Part shown: positions 33,689 to 42,923 of the stretch, piece after piece | Numbering within the stretch: position 1 is the first letter of the stretch | Layout of the letters: each line of letters starts with the position of its first letter | Source of the DNA: Bacillus sp. V2I10 | GTDB taxonomy: Bacteria > Bacillota > Bacilli > Bacillales > Bacillaceae | Direction: 5' to 3' | Assembly (NCBI RefSeq): GCF_030817055.1 | Contig: NZ_JAUSYV010000001.1 | Location: 3,372,001-3,436,000, forward strand | DNA: 64,000 bases | Translations under genes and position numbers: made by a program | The notes under the pieces: generated by a model | Seen by the model: the letters and a program-made list of their open reading frames with translations, nothing else | Told to the model about the DNA's origin: nothing | Databases searched by the model: none

Positions 33689-34594
33689 CTATATATACCA
33701 CTTAGGCTTTAATTTACTGAAGTAATCATGATCTTCTAAAAACATGTACACTTTATCTAACATGTCATTCATGTTGTCTGGAATAGTTTTTAAAGTCCAT
33801 ATTACAGTAGAGAAAACGCACATAGCTAAGTAAAGTGAATACAACTTCCAAAAATATTGATCGGGGTCAGTATTATTAAAATACCCTCTGATTTGCCCTA
33901 TTGAAAAAGGAATACTTACTTCTCGGCTAAAAATTCCAATTTTAAGAAATTCATGAATTGGATCGCCCCAATCATACCTGTTAAAGTCAATTACTCCAGA
34001 GAATTTTTTGTTATTAACAATGATATTTCCAACATGGAAATCATCATGTTGGAATAAGTTTGGGCGTTGCTTCATAAGCTGAATGTTCTCTTCAATAAAA
34101 TTCATTATTTTTTGATCATCTTTCACTTTAACATCACATGCTAGGTAAGCATCTATATATTTCTTATGTTTTTCCACTTTCCTTGAATACCACGAAGGGA
34201 CATGGTTTGGAGCAGCATATTGATGCATTTTCCTTAATTCCTTCCCAGCCTCAATACCAATATTAAATTGTTCTTGATCTGAGTATTTTGGGATTTCATC
34301 TTCTGCATCTTTACCCTCTATGTAGGATGTGATTATATACCCTCGATTTCCTACCTCACCAATAGAAATCGGTTGTGAGCAAGTAACATTATAATCCTGC
34401 ATCCTTTCTAAAATAGAATATTCTGTCTTTTTTGATTCAAACTCGCCTAGGTTAAACAACCGAAGAAGTAACTTGTTGCTATCATCATACATATGTATTA
34501 GATATTTTTCATCTGAAGAAAACCCCTTTTTAATTTGAACGACATCCCTACAATTACTTATTAAAGGAATCTGTTTTGTTATCGTTTCGATCAT
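33689..34594 (-). CDS. Aminoglycoside phosphotransferase-family kinase
   Basis: A 301-residue APH/ChoK-like kinase: QHDDFHVGNII (about 189-199, Brenner motif HxD...N) and VIDFNRYDWGDP (metal-binding Asp) are intact. ATG 34594 follows GGAGGTGAGG; the frame opens at 34642. It could phosphorylate an antibiotic or a small metabolite. Family-wide, the substrate cannot be read from sequence. Confidence 0.85.
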   Translation of the reverse strand: MIETITKQIPLISNCRDVVQIKKGFSSDEKYLIHMYDDSNKLLLRLFNLGEFESKKTEYSILERMQDYNVTCSQPISIGEVGNRGYIITSYIEGKDAEDEIPKYSDQEQFNIGIEAGKELRKMHQYAAPNHVPSWYSRKVEKHKKYIDAYLACDVKVKDDQKIMNFIEENIQLMKQRPNLFQHDDFHVGNIIVNNKKFSGVIDFNRYDWGDPIHEFLKIGIFSREVSIPFSIGQIRGYFNNTDPDQYFWKLYSLYLAMCVFSTVIWTLKTIPDNMNDMLDKVYMFLEDHDYFSKLKPKWYI

Positions 34595-34683
34595 TTCCTC
34601 ACCTCCGTTATTAAATATTGAAGAACAAATCAATAATCTCAAACTTGTATAATTCTATTAATGGATTATATTTCCTCCTTTTA

Positions 34684-34770
34684 ATGCCCGTTACTTAAAT
34701 AACTTAGAGCTTCGATTCACATTCTAATATCTTCTTCTCTTATTCAAGAATATGGCCCTTTAATGGAGTA
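34684..34770 (+). repeat. Duplicated spacer module 1, copy B
   Basis: ATGCCCGTTACTTAAATAAC, AGAGCTTCGATTCACATTCT, TTCTCTTATTCAAGAATATG and GCCCTTTAATGGAG match 22853-22930 closely. Confidence 0.8.
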
Positions 34771-34810
34771 ACATGACTGGAGGTTTACAACATCAACAAG
34801 AGTAAAAAAG

Positions 34811-34841
34811 AAAAATCCTGTATTAATTTATACAGGATTTT
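34811..34841. terminator. Terminator after the OYE gene
   Basis: AAAATCCTGTAT / ATACAGGATTTT with a 6-base loop, 47 bp beyond the leftward OYE gene. Confidence 0.85.
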
Positions 34842-34887
34842 GATTAAACTTTTTTATAAACGATCAGACTTTATTGACTGGAAGTTC

Positions 34888-35979
34888 TCAGACTATAACT
34901 TCTTCTTCTTTCAGTGTCGCTATAGGGTGCAAGAAATAATGGTCGAAAGGGATTAACTTTTTACCTTCTTGTACTTTGTTCACCCAGTCCGGATTGACCA
35001 ATGCACTCGTTCCGATTGCGATTAGGTCAGCATCTCCCGACTCAATGAGGAGCTTTGCTGCCTCCGGTTCTCCTAATTTGCCATTGGCGATGACGGGAAG
35101 GCCACTGTATCGCTTAGCTAGCTTGGCAAGCGTCGGTCCGTTCTCCACGAAAGCCGGGACAAACGCCTTATATTCGGTCGTATGGATGTAACTTGGGGAT
35201 GCAGCCGCTAATTGTTCAAAAATAATCTTCGCATCCGTCTCTCCGTTTGCCCATTTGTGATGAAAATCGTTTACTTTCCCTTGTGAGATACGAACACCTA
35301 CCATGTAATCTGGGCCGACGACAGCACGAATGGCTTCCAGCACTTCCACGACGATGCGGATTCGTCTCTCCGTTGAACCGCCATATTCATCTGTTCGATG
35401 GTTCGTATAATCGGTGATGAATTGATCGAGCAGGTAGCCATTCGCTGCATGGACTTCCACCCCATCGAAGCCAATCTGCTTAGCACGGAGAGCAGCTTGT
35501 GCGAAGCTGTCGATTGCTTTGTGGATTTCCTCTTGGGTCATCTCTTTCGGAACAGCGAACTCTCCGCTCCCTCCATGATCTTCGAGCATCTTACCCACAG
35601 GTTTTACTGCTGACGGAGCGATTGGCGTAAATCTGTCATGCTGAACAAGTGCACCCGCATGCATTAACTGTGCGACAATTTTTCCTCCTTCGCGTTGAAC
35701 CGCCTGAACGACAGGTCTCCACGACTCAGCTTGTGCATCATTGGCTATGCCGGGTTGGTTCTCATAACTTTGGCTGTTCACTGTATCGGGATAGATGCCT
35801 TCCGTGATAATGAGACCGAAACCACCTTTCGCAAAACGGGTATAATAACGGACCATACGTTCATTTGCGAGCCCGGACGGTTCTGCACTTGTTCGGGTCA
35901 TTGGCGATAATACCACCCGATTCGGCAATTTCAGGGACTCTAATTGGAATGTAGAAAAAAGATTGGAATATTTACTCAT
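34888..35979 (-). CDS. Old Yellow Enzyme-family FMN ene-reductase (NemA-like)
   Basis: A 363-residue TIM-barrel flavoprotein. PNRVVLSPMTRTSA near the start, GVEVHAANGYLLDQFITDYT (about 175-194, His/Asn substrate pair) and NHRTDEYGGS fit the NemA/OPR branch. It reduces activated alkenes such as enones, maleimides or nitro compounds with NAD(P)H. The gene is GC-richer than the surroundings and is divergent from a GC-rich lysR gene, which probably controls it. Confidence 0.9.
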   Translation of the reverse strand: MSKYSNLFSTFQLESLKLPNRVVLSPMTRTSAEPSGLANERMVRYYTRFAKGGFGLIITEGIYPDTVNSQSYENQPGIANDAQAESWRPVVQAVQREGGKIVAQLMHAGALVQHDRFTPIAPSAVKPVGKMLEDHGGSGEFAVPKEMTQEEIHKAIDSFAQAALRAKQIGFDGVEVHAANGYLLDQFITDYTNHRTDEYGGSTERRIRIVVEVLEAIRAVVGPDYMVGVRISQGKVNDFHHKWANGETDAKIIFEQLAAASPSYIHTTEYKAFVPAFVENGPTLAKLAKRYSGLPVIANGKLGEPEAAKLLIESGDADLIAIGTSALVNPDWVNKVQEGKKLIPFDHYFLHPIATLKEEEVIV

Positions 35980-36136
35980 ATTGAATTCCTCCTATAGTTT
36001 ACCGTGGCAGCGCAATTTTTTGCCACCGACGCGATTTGTTTTATTAATATTATTGTATTCTATCAACTCCATATAATAAAATGATTAATAATGATATATC
36101 CATCAAAATTATTGATGTGTAATTGGAGGGTTTTCT

Positions 36137-37003
36137 ATGGAGTTAACCGATTTAAAAGTGTTTATGGCGATCATAGAAGAGGGCAGCATAACCCGCGCGG
36201 CAGAGAAACTGGGCTACGTTCAGTCGAACATTACAATGCGGGTTCGCAAGATGGAGTCGGAGCTTGGCACCCAGCTTTTTCAGAGAAATCCGAAAGGCGT
36301 AATACCAACTGAGAAGGGGCTCGTCTTCAGCAATTATGCCTCGAATATTTTGCTTAAGATGGAGGAGGCCATGAGGGCTGTAAAAGAACCAGATTACCCA
36401 TGCGGACCGCTTGTGATCGGTGTTGTGGAGACGGTCGCTTCCTCTGGACCATTTATTCGCGCGTTATCCAAGTTTCAAAGCAAATACCCCGAAGTTGCGT
36501 TATCACTGATCACTGGGACGTCGCCGCTTAATTACGAGAAAGTGTTGAACGGCCAGTTGGATGGCGCTTTCTTTACGGGCGAATTTGACTTTTCCCAGTT
36601 GCAAGTCGCCTATGAGATTCGAGAAGAAGTCGTCCTTCTGACTGCCGCTGATGGAAATGAACCTTCAATTTTTCCGGACGTTGAGAATGCAGCATGGGTT
36701 GTGTTTTCGAAGGGCTGTCCTTTACGTGCAACCATCGAAGATTGGCTTCACGGCGTCGGTGCAACCCCCACGAACATCGTTGAGATCAGCACGCTGGAGA
36801 CGATGCTGAACTGCGTACGAGCAGGAATCGGGTACACGCTTCTAACCAAATCGGCCGTTGCTGTGAGCGATGATCGCGTACGGGCTCATCCGGTTCCGGA
36901 ACAGTACCGATTCGCAACAACGCGACTGGTTTCCCGAAAAGAACAGTTTCATAGCAAAACGTTCGCTGCATTTGCAGACTGTGTCAGAGAGACGGGAATT
37001 TGA
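36137..37003 (+). CDS. LysR-family transcriptional regulator
   Basis: A 288-residue LysR protein. The winged HTH covers GSITRAAEKLGYVQSNITMR (about 17-36) and the effector domain follows from about residue 90. It reads away from the OYE gene, the usual arrangement for a LysR activator and its target. The site GGAGGG lies 11 bp upstream. Like its neighbour, it has raised G+C. Confidence 0.9.
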   Translation: MELTDLKVFMAIIEEGSITRAAEKLGYVQSNITMRVRKMESELGTQLFQRNPKGVIPTEKGLVFSNYASNILLKMEEAMRAVKEPDYPCGPLVIGVVETVASSGPFIRALSKFQSKYPEVALSLITGTSPLNYEKVLNGQLDGAFFTGEFDFSQLQVAYEIREEVVLLTAADGNEPSIFPDVENAAWVVFSKGCPLRATIEDWLHGVGATPTNIVEISTLETMLNCVRAGIGYTLLTKSAVAVSDDRVRAHPVPEQYRFATTRLVSRKEQFHSKTFAAFADCVRETGI

Positions 37004-37062
37004 TTGAAATTATCTAATATGCATTTTTAGTTAACATAAAAATTTATTATATGAAGTTAGCA

Positions 37063-37103
37063 AAAAAGCCAATCCCATGCAGTTCAAGGGATAGGCTTTT
37101 GTT
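37063..37103 (+). terminator. Terminator after lysR
   Basis: AAAAGCCAATCCC / GGGATAGGCTTTT with a 7-base loop and a T-rich tail. Confidence 0.8.
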
Positions 37104-37354
37104 TATTTTTTATCGTTAATACAGGTTTTTATACATCGTTGTACGTACGACCAAGCACCAGGTGGCTGTATAAAAAAGTTGAATTTTATGGTACTCTTAC
37201 TCAATTAAATGGCCCTATAATACAAAAAGAGCACAATTCTTATTACAGAAAAGCGCCCTATCGTATTATAAGCTATTGAAGCTGGCTCACGCTTATTGAA
37301 CTTTAGCACCCATTAGTAAAAAAGCGATGCCTTCTTCCAATCGCACCCTTTCGT

Positions 37355-38329
37355 TTAGTTTAAGTTCACTGATTGTTTAAAATGACTTTCCTTTTTTCTA
37401 TTTGAAACATAACTATGCAAAATCATGCCAAGAATGACGATAAAAATACCGCACCAAGATAATGGAGAAGGAATTGGTATCGACAAAAATATTAGTTCCC
37501 CAGCTAATGCAAAAAGCACTTCCATTGATTGTGTTGCTTCAACAGAAGCTAACTTTTGCATATTTCCTCTCACCATATCTGTTGCTTTAAAAAATAAGAC
37601 AGTAGCAATGACTCCAGAACAAAGTGCCACCAATAAAGATTGAAGACTCTGACCATTACTTGGTAATCCTACGGTATAAAAGCTATACAAGGAAAGTAAA
37701 AACCAGAATGGAAGACTTGCCAGTGTCATTCCTAATACTCGTTGATACGCATCTAAACGCCCTTCACACACATCCATCATTTTACGATTCCCAAAAGGAT
37801 ATGCAAATGATGCTATTAGAACGGGGACAACTCCCAGTAATAGACTTTCTAAAGAAAGGTGTTTAGCATGTTCAATTTGCATTAGAACAATACCTAACAG
37901 AATGATAAGTGACATTGTAAGACCTTTAAAGGGAATTTTCTGTCTTAACTGTAATGGCCCATTCTTTGTGTATATCGTTTCAAAAAATAACGGTGCAAGT
38001 AAAGCACCTGAAATAATAGTAATTTGCCATGTTCCAGCGATAAGCCAACCAGGTGAATAAGCAGATGCAAAACATAAGGGAGCATAGAATAATCCAAAAC
38101 CAACAAAACTCCATATAACCCATGTTCCTGGTTGTTTTCTCATTTCGTTTAAGAGTGGTCGTAAATTTTTTCTAATTATTACAATACACAAGAGAAATGG
38201 AACCATAAAGATATATCGGAGCGAAGCACTCCAAATCCAACTACCACCAGACAACTCCATAGATGCATTGAGAACAAATGTAAAAGCAAAAAAGAAGGCT
38301 GCATAAATACCTATTAAAATTGGTTGCAA
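37355..38329 (-). CDS. EamA/MDR-efflux-family membrane transporter
   Basis: A 324-residue, about ten-segment protein of the multidrug resistance efflux family related to EamA (GIYAAFFFAFTFVLNASMELS at the start, ASAYSPGWLIAGTWQ mid-protein). It begins 6 bp after the GntR-family gene and is likely cotranscribed with it. It may export the compound sensed by that regulator. Confidence 0.82.
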   Translation of the reverse strand: MQPILIGIYAAFFFAFTFVLNASMELSGGSWIWSASLRYIFMVPFLLCIVIIRKNLRPLLNEMRKQPGTWVIWSFVGFGLFYAPLCFASAYSPGWLIAGTWQITIISGALLAPLFFETIYTKNGPLQLRQKIPFKGLTMSLIILLGIVLMQIEHAKHLSLESLLLGVVPVLIASFAYPFGNRKMMDVCEGRLDAYQRVLGMTLASLPFWFLLSLYSFYTVGLPSNGQSLQSLLVALCSGVIATVLFFKATDMVRGNMQKLASVEATQSMEVLFALAGELIFLSIPIPSPLSWCGIFIVILGMILHSYVSNRKKESHFKQSVNLN

Positions 38330-38335
38330 CTGAAC

Positions 38336-38992
38336 TCACCTCGGCTCCGTTTGTTGTGTGAGTAGTTCGCCAAGACTTAGCCAGTTTTCCTCCACAAGAC
38401 GGACAACTGTTTCGTATTCCCGATTTTTACAAGCTGATATAATTTGATTATGCTGCTCAATCGAATTTAACCCTTTTAGCGTAGTAAATTGTGAAATCTC
38501 TAATCGTTGAATTTTAGGTAGACTACGTTCTAATGCGAATACTATTTCAGGGTTCCCAGACACGTCTAAGAAAACCTTGTGAAAAGTTCCATCTGCCTCA
38601 ATCGCCTTAATAACATCACCTTTTTCAATTGAAAGTCGCAAATTCTTATTACTAAACTCTAATTCTTCAATATCAGTTTCCTTTAATAAAGGACATGCAA
38701 GTCGAGCAGCTAAAGCATGTAAAACTGCTACAACAGTAAAAGCATGTTTCGCCTCCTCTAATTTTAATGGTGCTACACGAGTAGATGACCCTGGAAGTGA
38801 CTCAACAAGTCCTTCGTCTTCAAGTCGTTTAAGTGCTTCCCTAACAGGGGTACGACTAATTCCAAACTTCTCTGCTAGTTCTTTGTCATTTAAGCGTTCT
38901 TCTGGTTGTAATTCCAAGGTGACAATCGACTTTTTTAAAGTTTGATATACTTCATCTCTAAATAACAAACGTTTAATTGGTTTTATTGGCAA
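38336..38992 (-). CDS. GntR-family regulator with FCD domain
   Basis: A 218-residue FadR-type regulator. The winged HTH has LNDKELAEKFGISRTPVREAL (about 38-58) and the all-helical FCD domain follows. Regulators of this class bind small carboxylates, often with a metal. It sits beyond the terminator of the Rieske/amidohydrolase operon on the same strand, so it may sense that pathway, though it is a separate unit with the EamA gene. The start is TTG. Confidence 0.88.
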   Translation of the reverse strand: MPIKPIKRLLFRDEVYQTLKKSIVTLELQPEERLNDKELAEKFGISRTPVREALKRLEDEGLVESLPGSSTRVAPLKLEEAKHAFTVVAVLHALAARLACPLLKETDIEELEFSNKNLRLSIEKGDVIKAIEADGTFHKVFLDVSGNPEIVFALERSLPKIQRLEISQFTTLKGLNSIEQHNQIISACKNREYETVVRLVEENWLSLGELLTQQTEPR

Positions 38993-39017
38993 ATATTATT
39001 TATCTTCTTCAACTCCA

Positions 39018-39125
39018 CTTTAGTTTAAGTACATTTCTTTACAAATCTCATACTAACATATAACATAAATATCCAATTTTGTTAGAAAGTCTTATTCCAT
39101 TAAATGGCCTTTGACGGAACAACTT
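39018..39125 (+). repeat. Duplicated spacer module 2, copy B
   Basis: CACTTTAGTTTAAGTACATT, CTTTACAAATCTCATACTAA, AACATAAATATCCAATTTTG and GTCTTATTCCATTAAATGGC match 24965-25075. Confidence 0.75.
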
Positions 39126-39193
39126 ATTGTTACTCAACAGTCCCTTAATCGATCTTTCAATTCAGATGTTCTTTTCCTTTTCACTATAAAAAC

Positions 39194-39221
39194 ACCCCTT
39201 TAGATAACCATCTAAAGGGGT
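39194..39221 (-). terminator. Terminator of the ten-gene catabolic operon
   Basis: ACCCCTTTAGA / TCTAAAGGGGT with a short loop and a T5 run leftwards, 58 bp after the last gene. Confidence 0.88.
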
Positions 39222-39278
39222 AGAGCATCGCAACATTTTTATAAACGTCGCGACTTTATTTTAAATCCACACTACTCT

Positions 39279-40538
39279 TCACCTTGACTGGTTTAATAAA
39301 TCGGAATACCATATTGGTTCAGTTGGCTTCGTTTCCACAACTAATTTTCCTTCCCTAAAAACAAAGCGACAAGCAGGCTGCTTGGTTACCATGTCAACGA
39401 TTTTATCTACCGGTAATACAATAAAATTAGCTTTATTTCCAACTTCAATACCATATTCTTCTCGTATCCCAAAAGCTTTTGCTCCATTATAGGTTATCAT
39501 TTGAATGATTTGAGCTATTTCATTTTCTCCATTCATATGAGATAAATGTGCCCCCATATGAGCTGCCTGTAGAATATTTCCATTACCGAATGGATAAAAA
39601 GGTGTTTGAATATCATCATGAGCAATACATACATTCACCTTTGAAGCATTCAGCTCTTTTATTCTCGTTATCCCTCTTCCTTTTGGATAGTGATCATAAC
39701 GTCCTTGCATTGTACAATTTATTAATGGACATGACACAACAGATAATTTCGCTTGTTTTACAAGGGCAATCACCTTTGCTGCATAGCTATCAGCATAATA
39801 CGCCAATGCATTTGCATGGCTGACTGTGACCTTTCCATCCATCCTTTGGCTTATCGTTAAATCTGCAATCACTTCCAAATAGCGTGATTGCTCATCGTCT
39901 ATTTCATCTGAAAAAATGTGGACGAATGAATTGTATTCTTTCGCTATAAAAAAACACTCTTTTAATGACTGAATTCCGTTTTCGCGAGTATGCTCAAGAT
40001 GTGGAACAGCACTGACTGCATCTGCCCCTAATTCAATTGCCCTTATTAAACGTTCTTTGTTTTCTATGCACGAGATAATTCCATCTTGTGGAAAAGCAAT
40101 AATTTGAATATCAATAAGGTGCTGTAACTTATCGCGCAGTTTAACTATCGCTTTTAATGCTGTTAATTCAGGGTCAGATATATCTACTGCTGCACGAACA
40201 TAAAGCACTCCATGCTGGATAAGGAGATAAATGGCGTTTTCCGCGCGTTCCATAACATCTTCACATGTTAGCCTTGCTTTTCGCGCTTGCCAACGTTCAA
40301 TTCCTTCCAACAAGGTTCCAGAAAGATTCTTCAGAGATTTACCAGCTGTTAATACAGTATCTAAATGTGTATGCATTTCAACAAAAGGCGGGAGAGCAAT
40401 TCCTCCATTTGCTTCCCATTCTGTTTCACCATGGATGTCTTCTGTTGTAATGGCTGAGATTCTCCCATTATTCATTCCTATATGAAACAAGGAATCTTCT
40501 TCTATAAGTTTTACATGTTTAACAACTGCTTGATACAC
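39279..40538 (-). CDS. CodA-like amidohydrolase with altered metal site
   Basis: A 419-residue cytosine-deaminase-like metal hydrolase. HTHLD (about 57-61), SHANALAYY (about 246), PLINCTMQGRYDHYPKGRGITR and IAHDDIQTPFYPFG (about 313) match CodA closely. However, at the HCDEIDDEQSR position, where His is a metal ligand, this protein reads FSDEIDDEQSR, with a His only three residues earlier. The partner Glu is kept. It may use another geometry, prefer a different substrate, or be impaired. It is the last gene of the operon, 22 bp after the second amidohydrolase. Confidence 0.82.
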   Translation of the reverse strand: MYQAVVKHVKLIEEDSLFHIGMNNGRISAITTEDIHGETEWEANGGIALPPFVEMHTHLDTVLTAGKSLKNLSGTLLEGIERWQARKARLTCEDVMERAENAIYLLIQHGVLYVRAAVDISDPELTALKAIVKLRDKLQHLIDIQIIAFPQDGIISCIENKERLIRAIELGADAVSAVPHLEHTRENGIQSLKECFFIAKEYNSFVHIFSDEIDDEQSRYLEVIADLTISQRMDGKVTVSHANALAYYADSYAAKVIALVKQAKLSVVSCPLINCTMQGRYDHYPKGRGITRIKELNASKVNVCIAHDDIQTPFYPFGNGNILQAAHMGAHLSHMNGENEIAQIIQMITYNGAKAFGIREEYGIEVGNKANFIVLPVDKIVDMVTKQPACRFVFREGKLVVETKPTEPIWYSDLLNQSR

Positions 40539-40560
40539 CCATTCCCCTCCAATACATTAT

Positions 40561-41886
40561 TTACTCTACACCTACTGCTTTTTGAGGAAAAAGCAGTTGT
40601 GTCTCTGATTTTATCGCACACATCCATTGATTGTTATGATAGACAAATCTTGATGGTGAAAGGTTTGCAAATAACTGGTAAATATCTAATCCTTCAACAA
40701 GAACAAAGCTTGCCTTTGCTTTTTCCTGGACACAATGGTTCTCCAATCCATAAAAAGCAGCAGGAATCTCTGTTATCATTTTTAGAAGATGATGTAGATC
40801 ATTTTCACTTCCTAAATGTGCTGAATAGGCTGTTAATAGCCCAATTTGTAGTAAATCACATCTACCGAATGGATGAAATGGATCATTCACATTATCTGAT
40901 GCTGTTGCAATGTCAACTCCTTGATTTATTAACTCTTTTACTCTAGTAATCCCTCTTCGGACAATCCCTTTGTCCCCTCTCCCTTGCAGGTACAAATTTG
41001 CTCCCGGCAATGTAACGGCACCTATTTTTGCAGTTGCCATCCCTTCTATAATCGATGCAGCCTTTCTTTCCTCTATTGCAGAAAGAGAACAAAGGTGGCC
41101 TGCTATCACTTTTCCTTGATAATTGTACTCCTGTGTTTTTTTTATAATTTGTTCAATTGTACATACATTTGGATCGTCTTGTTCATCAACATGTAGATCG
41201 ACAAACTTTCCATTTTTTACAGCGAGTTGAAATAAAAAATCAATGTCTTCCTTTGAATTTAAGGATAAATGCGGAGCCCCGCCAATTCCATCAATACCAT
41301 ATGAAATAGCTTCTTCTATAATCTCCAACTGTTTTTTAGGACGAGATGATAAATAAGAAAACATAGGGACAATTTGTAATGACATAAGTGAACTCAACTC
41401 TTCCCTTACTTCAAGGACAGCTTGTAACTGACTAAGTGCAAGGTTCTCATCAACATCCATTTCAAAGTTAACATGTGTTCTAACATGAGTGGTTCCATAG
41501 CTTAGAGACTGAAGCGCAGCTCGTCTAACCCTTTCTTTTATTTCATTAGTAGAGAAAGAGGATGCTTTCCTGCTATAATTTATAATCGCTTCTTGCAATG
41601 TTCCAGACTTATTAGGTACAGAAGCTAATGAAAATGCCTTATCAAGATGTGTGTGGATATCAACAAAAGAAGGAAGAAGATATCTTCCTTCTACATCAAA
41701 AACAGTATGTTCAGATAGTTGGTTCATCATGATTTCTGATAGAGCTGATCCTTCAGACTTAGTAGATTTATTCTGTTTTTTAATTGTTTCATATACACCA
41801 TTTTTAATGGTTATTTGAAACAATTGTTCAGGTACTGCCTCTGGAAGACGAACATTATAAAGCTGTATTATTTTATTTTCCATCAT
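40561..41886 (-). CDS. CodA-like amidohydrolase (second)
   Basis: A 441-residue amidohydrolase of the cytosine deaminase group: HTHLDKAFS (about 81), DLHVDEQDDPN (metal His and catalytic Glu kept, about 226), AGHLCSLSAI (about 256) and TASDNVNDPFHPFGRCD (about 325). It should deaminate or hydrolyse an N-heterocycle. ATG 41886 follows GGAG and lies one base after the stop of the binding-protein gene; the frame opens at 41919. Both amidohydrolases in one operon suggest sequential or alternative ring-nitrogen removal. Confidence 0.85.
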   Translation of the reverse strand: MMENKIIQLYNVRLPEAVPEQLFQITIKNGVYETIKKQNKSTKSEGSALSEIMMNQLSEHTVFDVEGRYLLPSFVDIHTHLDKAFSLASVPNKSGTLQEAIINYSRKASSFSTNEIKERVRRAALQSLSYGTTHVRTHVNFEMDVDENLALSQLQAVLEVREELSSLMSLQIVPMFSYLSSRPKKQLEIIEEAISYGIDGIGGAPHLSLNSKEDIDFLFQLAVKNGKFVDLHVDEQDDPNVCTIEQIIKKTQEYNYQGKVIAGHLCSLSAIEERKAASIIEGMATAKIGAVTLPGANLYLQGRGDKGIVRRGITRVKELINQGVDIATASDNVNDPFHPFGRCDLLQIGLLTAYSAHLGSENDLHHLLKMITEIPAAFYGLENHCVQEKAKASFVLVEGLDIYQLFANLSPSRFVYHNNQWMCAIKSETQLLFPQKAVGVE

Positions 41887-41887
41887 A

Positions 41888-42898
41888 CTAATTCTCCAAA
41901 AATTCGACAGTAAAGGCATTTGTAATATCTTCTTTATTTTTAATTATTTCTAATTTTAAAAGTTCGTCTTGAAGCATTGACCAACGTTCTTCTGACATAT
42001 AACCGAAGCCATACTCTTCTGCATCCCCACCAAAAATAAGCTCTTCCTCTGTTTTAGCTGCATATTCCATTTTCTCTAAAGTTAATTCTGGGTTAGACTC
42101 TCGAATAATTGGATTGACCTCTTCCCAGTTTTCTCGATAATAATTCCATCCTTTTACAGTTGCGTCCATAAAAGAATGAACAAGCTCTGGATTTTCTTTA
42201 ATTACCTTCTCCGTTGTAAAAATAATGTTACCATATGTTTCAAACCCCGAATCATGGATAAAGAGGTAATCATTTTTTACACCTTGCTCATCTAATGAAT
42301 ATGGCTCAGATGTAACATAACCTTGAGTAACTGCATTTTTATCTTCAATGAATGTGGCAAGCGAACCTGTGTAAGACATTTCCTTTACTTCTGTGAGATT
42401 ATAAGTAGATTTAATATATTCCCAATATCCACTACCTGGAGCAGTATAAACTGTTTTTCCATTTAGATCTTCAAACTCTGTTACGGTTCCTTCATGAGTA
42501 ATTAAAACTTGAGGGCTTTTTTGAAATATTGCACCGATAGCTACTAATGGAATCCCTTTATCTCGAGCGATTAATAAATCCTCCGCTTGTGTATAACCAA
42601 ATTGAGCTTCTCCCGATGCAACAATTTGGGTAGCAGAAACTTGAGGTCCACCAGGCTCAACGGTCATATCCAACCCTTCTTCTTTATAAAATTCTTGTTG
42701 TAAAGCTGCGTAATTTCCTCCATGCTCTGGTTGAGCAAACCAGTTTGTTACGAGTTTTGCTTTGGTTAGTTCTTTGCTTTCAGTTTCCTTTTCTCCACTA
42801 CTAGAACTAGACGATTCTGAACTTCCACAAGCTGCTAGAATTATTAAAGACAGAATACTAATTAACACACCAAACTTAGTTATGAATTTACGTTTCAT
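41888..42898 (-). CDS. NMT1/THI5-like ABC substrate-binding lipoprotein
   Basis: A 336-residue type 2 binding protein with a lipoprotein signal (ILAAC). It has KLVTNWFAQPEHGGNYAALQ and EPGGPQVSATQIVASGEAQFG, typical of NMT1-like proteins such as ThiY, SsuA and TauA, which carry pyrimidine or sulfonate ligands. It delivers the substrate to the permease and ATPase encoded upstream. Given the two cytosine-deaminase-like enzymes downstream, a pyrimidine-like ligand is plausible. Confidence 0.87.
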   Translation of the reverse strand: MKRKFITKFGVLISILSLIILAACGSSESSSSSSGEKETESKELTKAKLVTNWFAQPEHGGNYAALQQEFYKEEGLDMTVEPGGPQVSATQIVASGEAQFGYTQAEDLLIARDKGIPLVAIGAIFQKSPQVLITHEGTVTEFEDLNGKTVYTAPGSGYWEYIKSTYNLTEVKEMSYTGSLATFIEDKNAVTQGYVTSEPYSLDEQGVKNDYLFIHDSGFETYGNIIFTTEKVIKENPELVHSFMDATVKGWNYYRENWEEVNPIIRESNPELTLEKMEYAAKTEEELIFGGDAEEYGFGYMSEERWSMLQDELLKLEIIKNKEDITNAFTVEFLEN

Positions 42899-42923
42899 CT
42901 TTTAACCCCCTACCCTGCATCAT

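Noticed and set aside
40482..40946. 154-codon rightward frame
   Set aside because: It lies antisense to the second CodA-like amidohydrolase and has no family signature.
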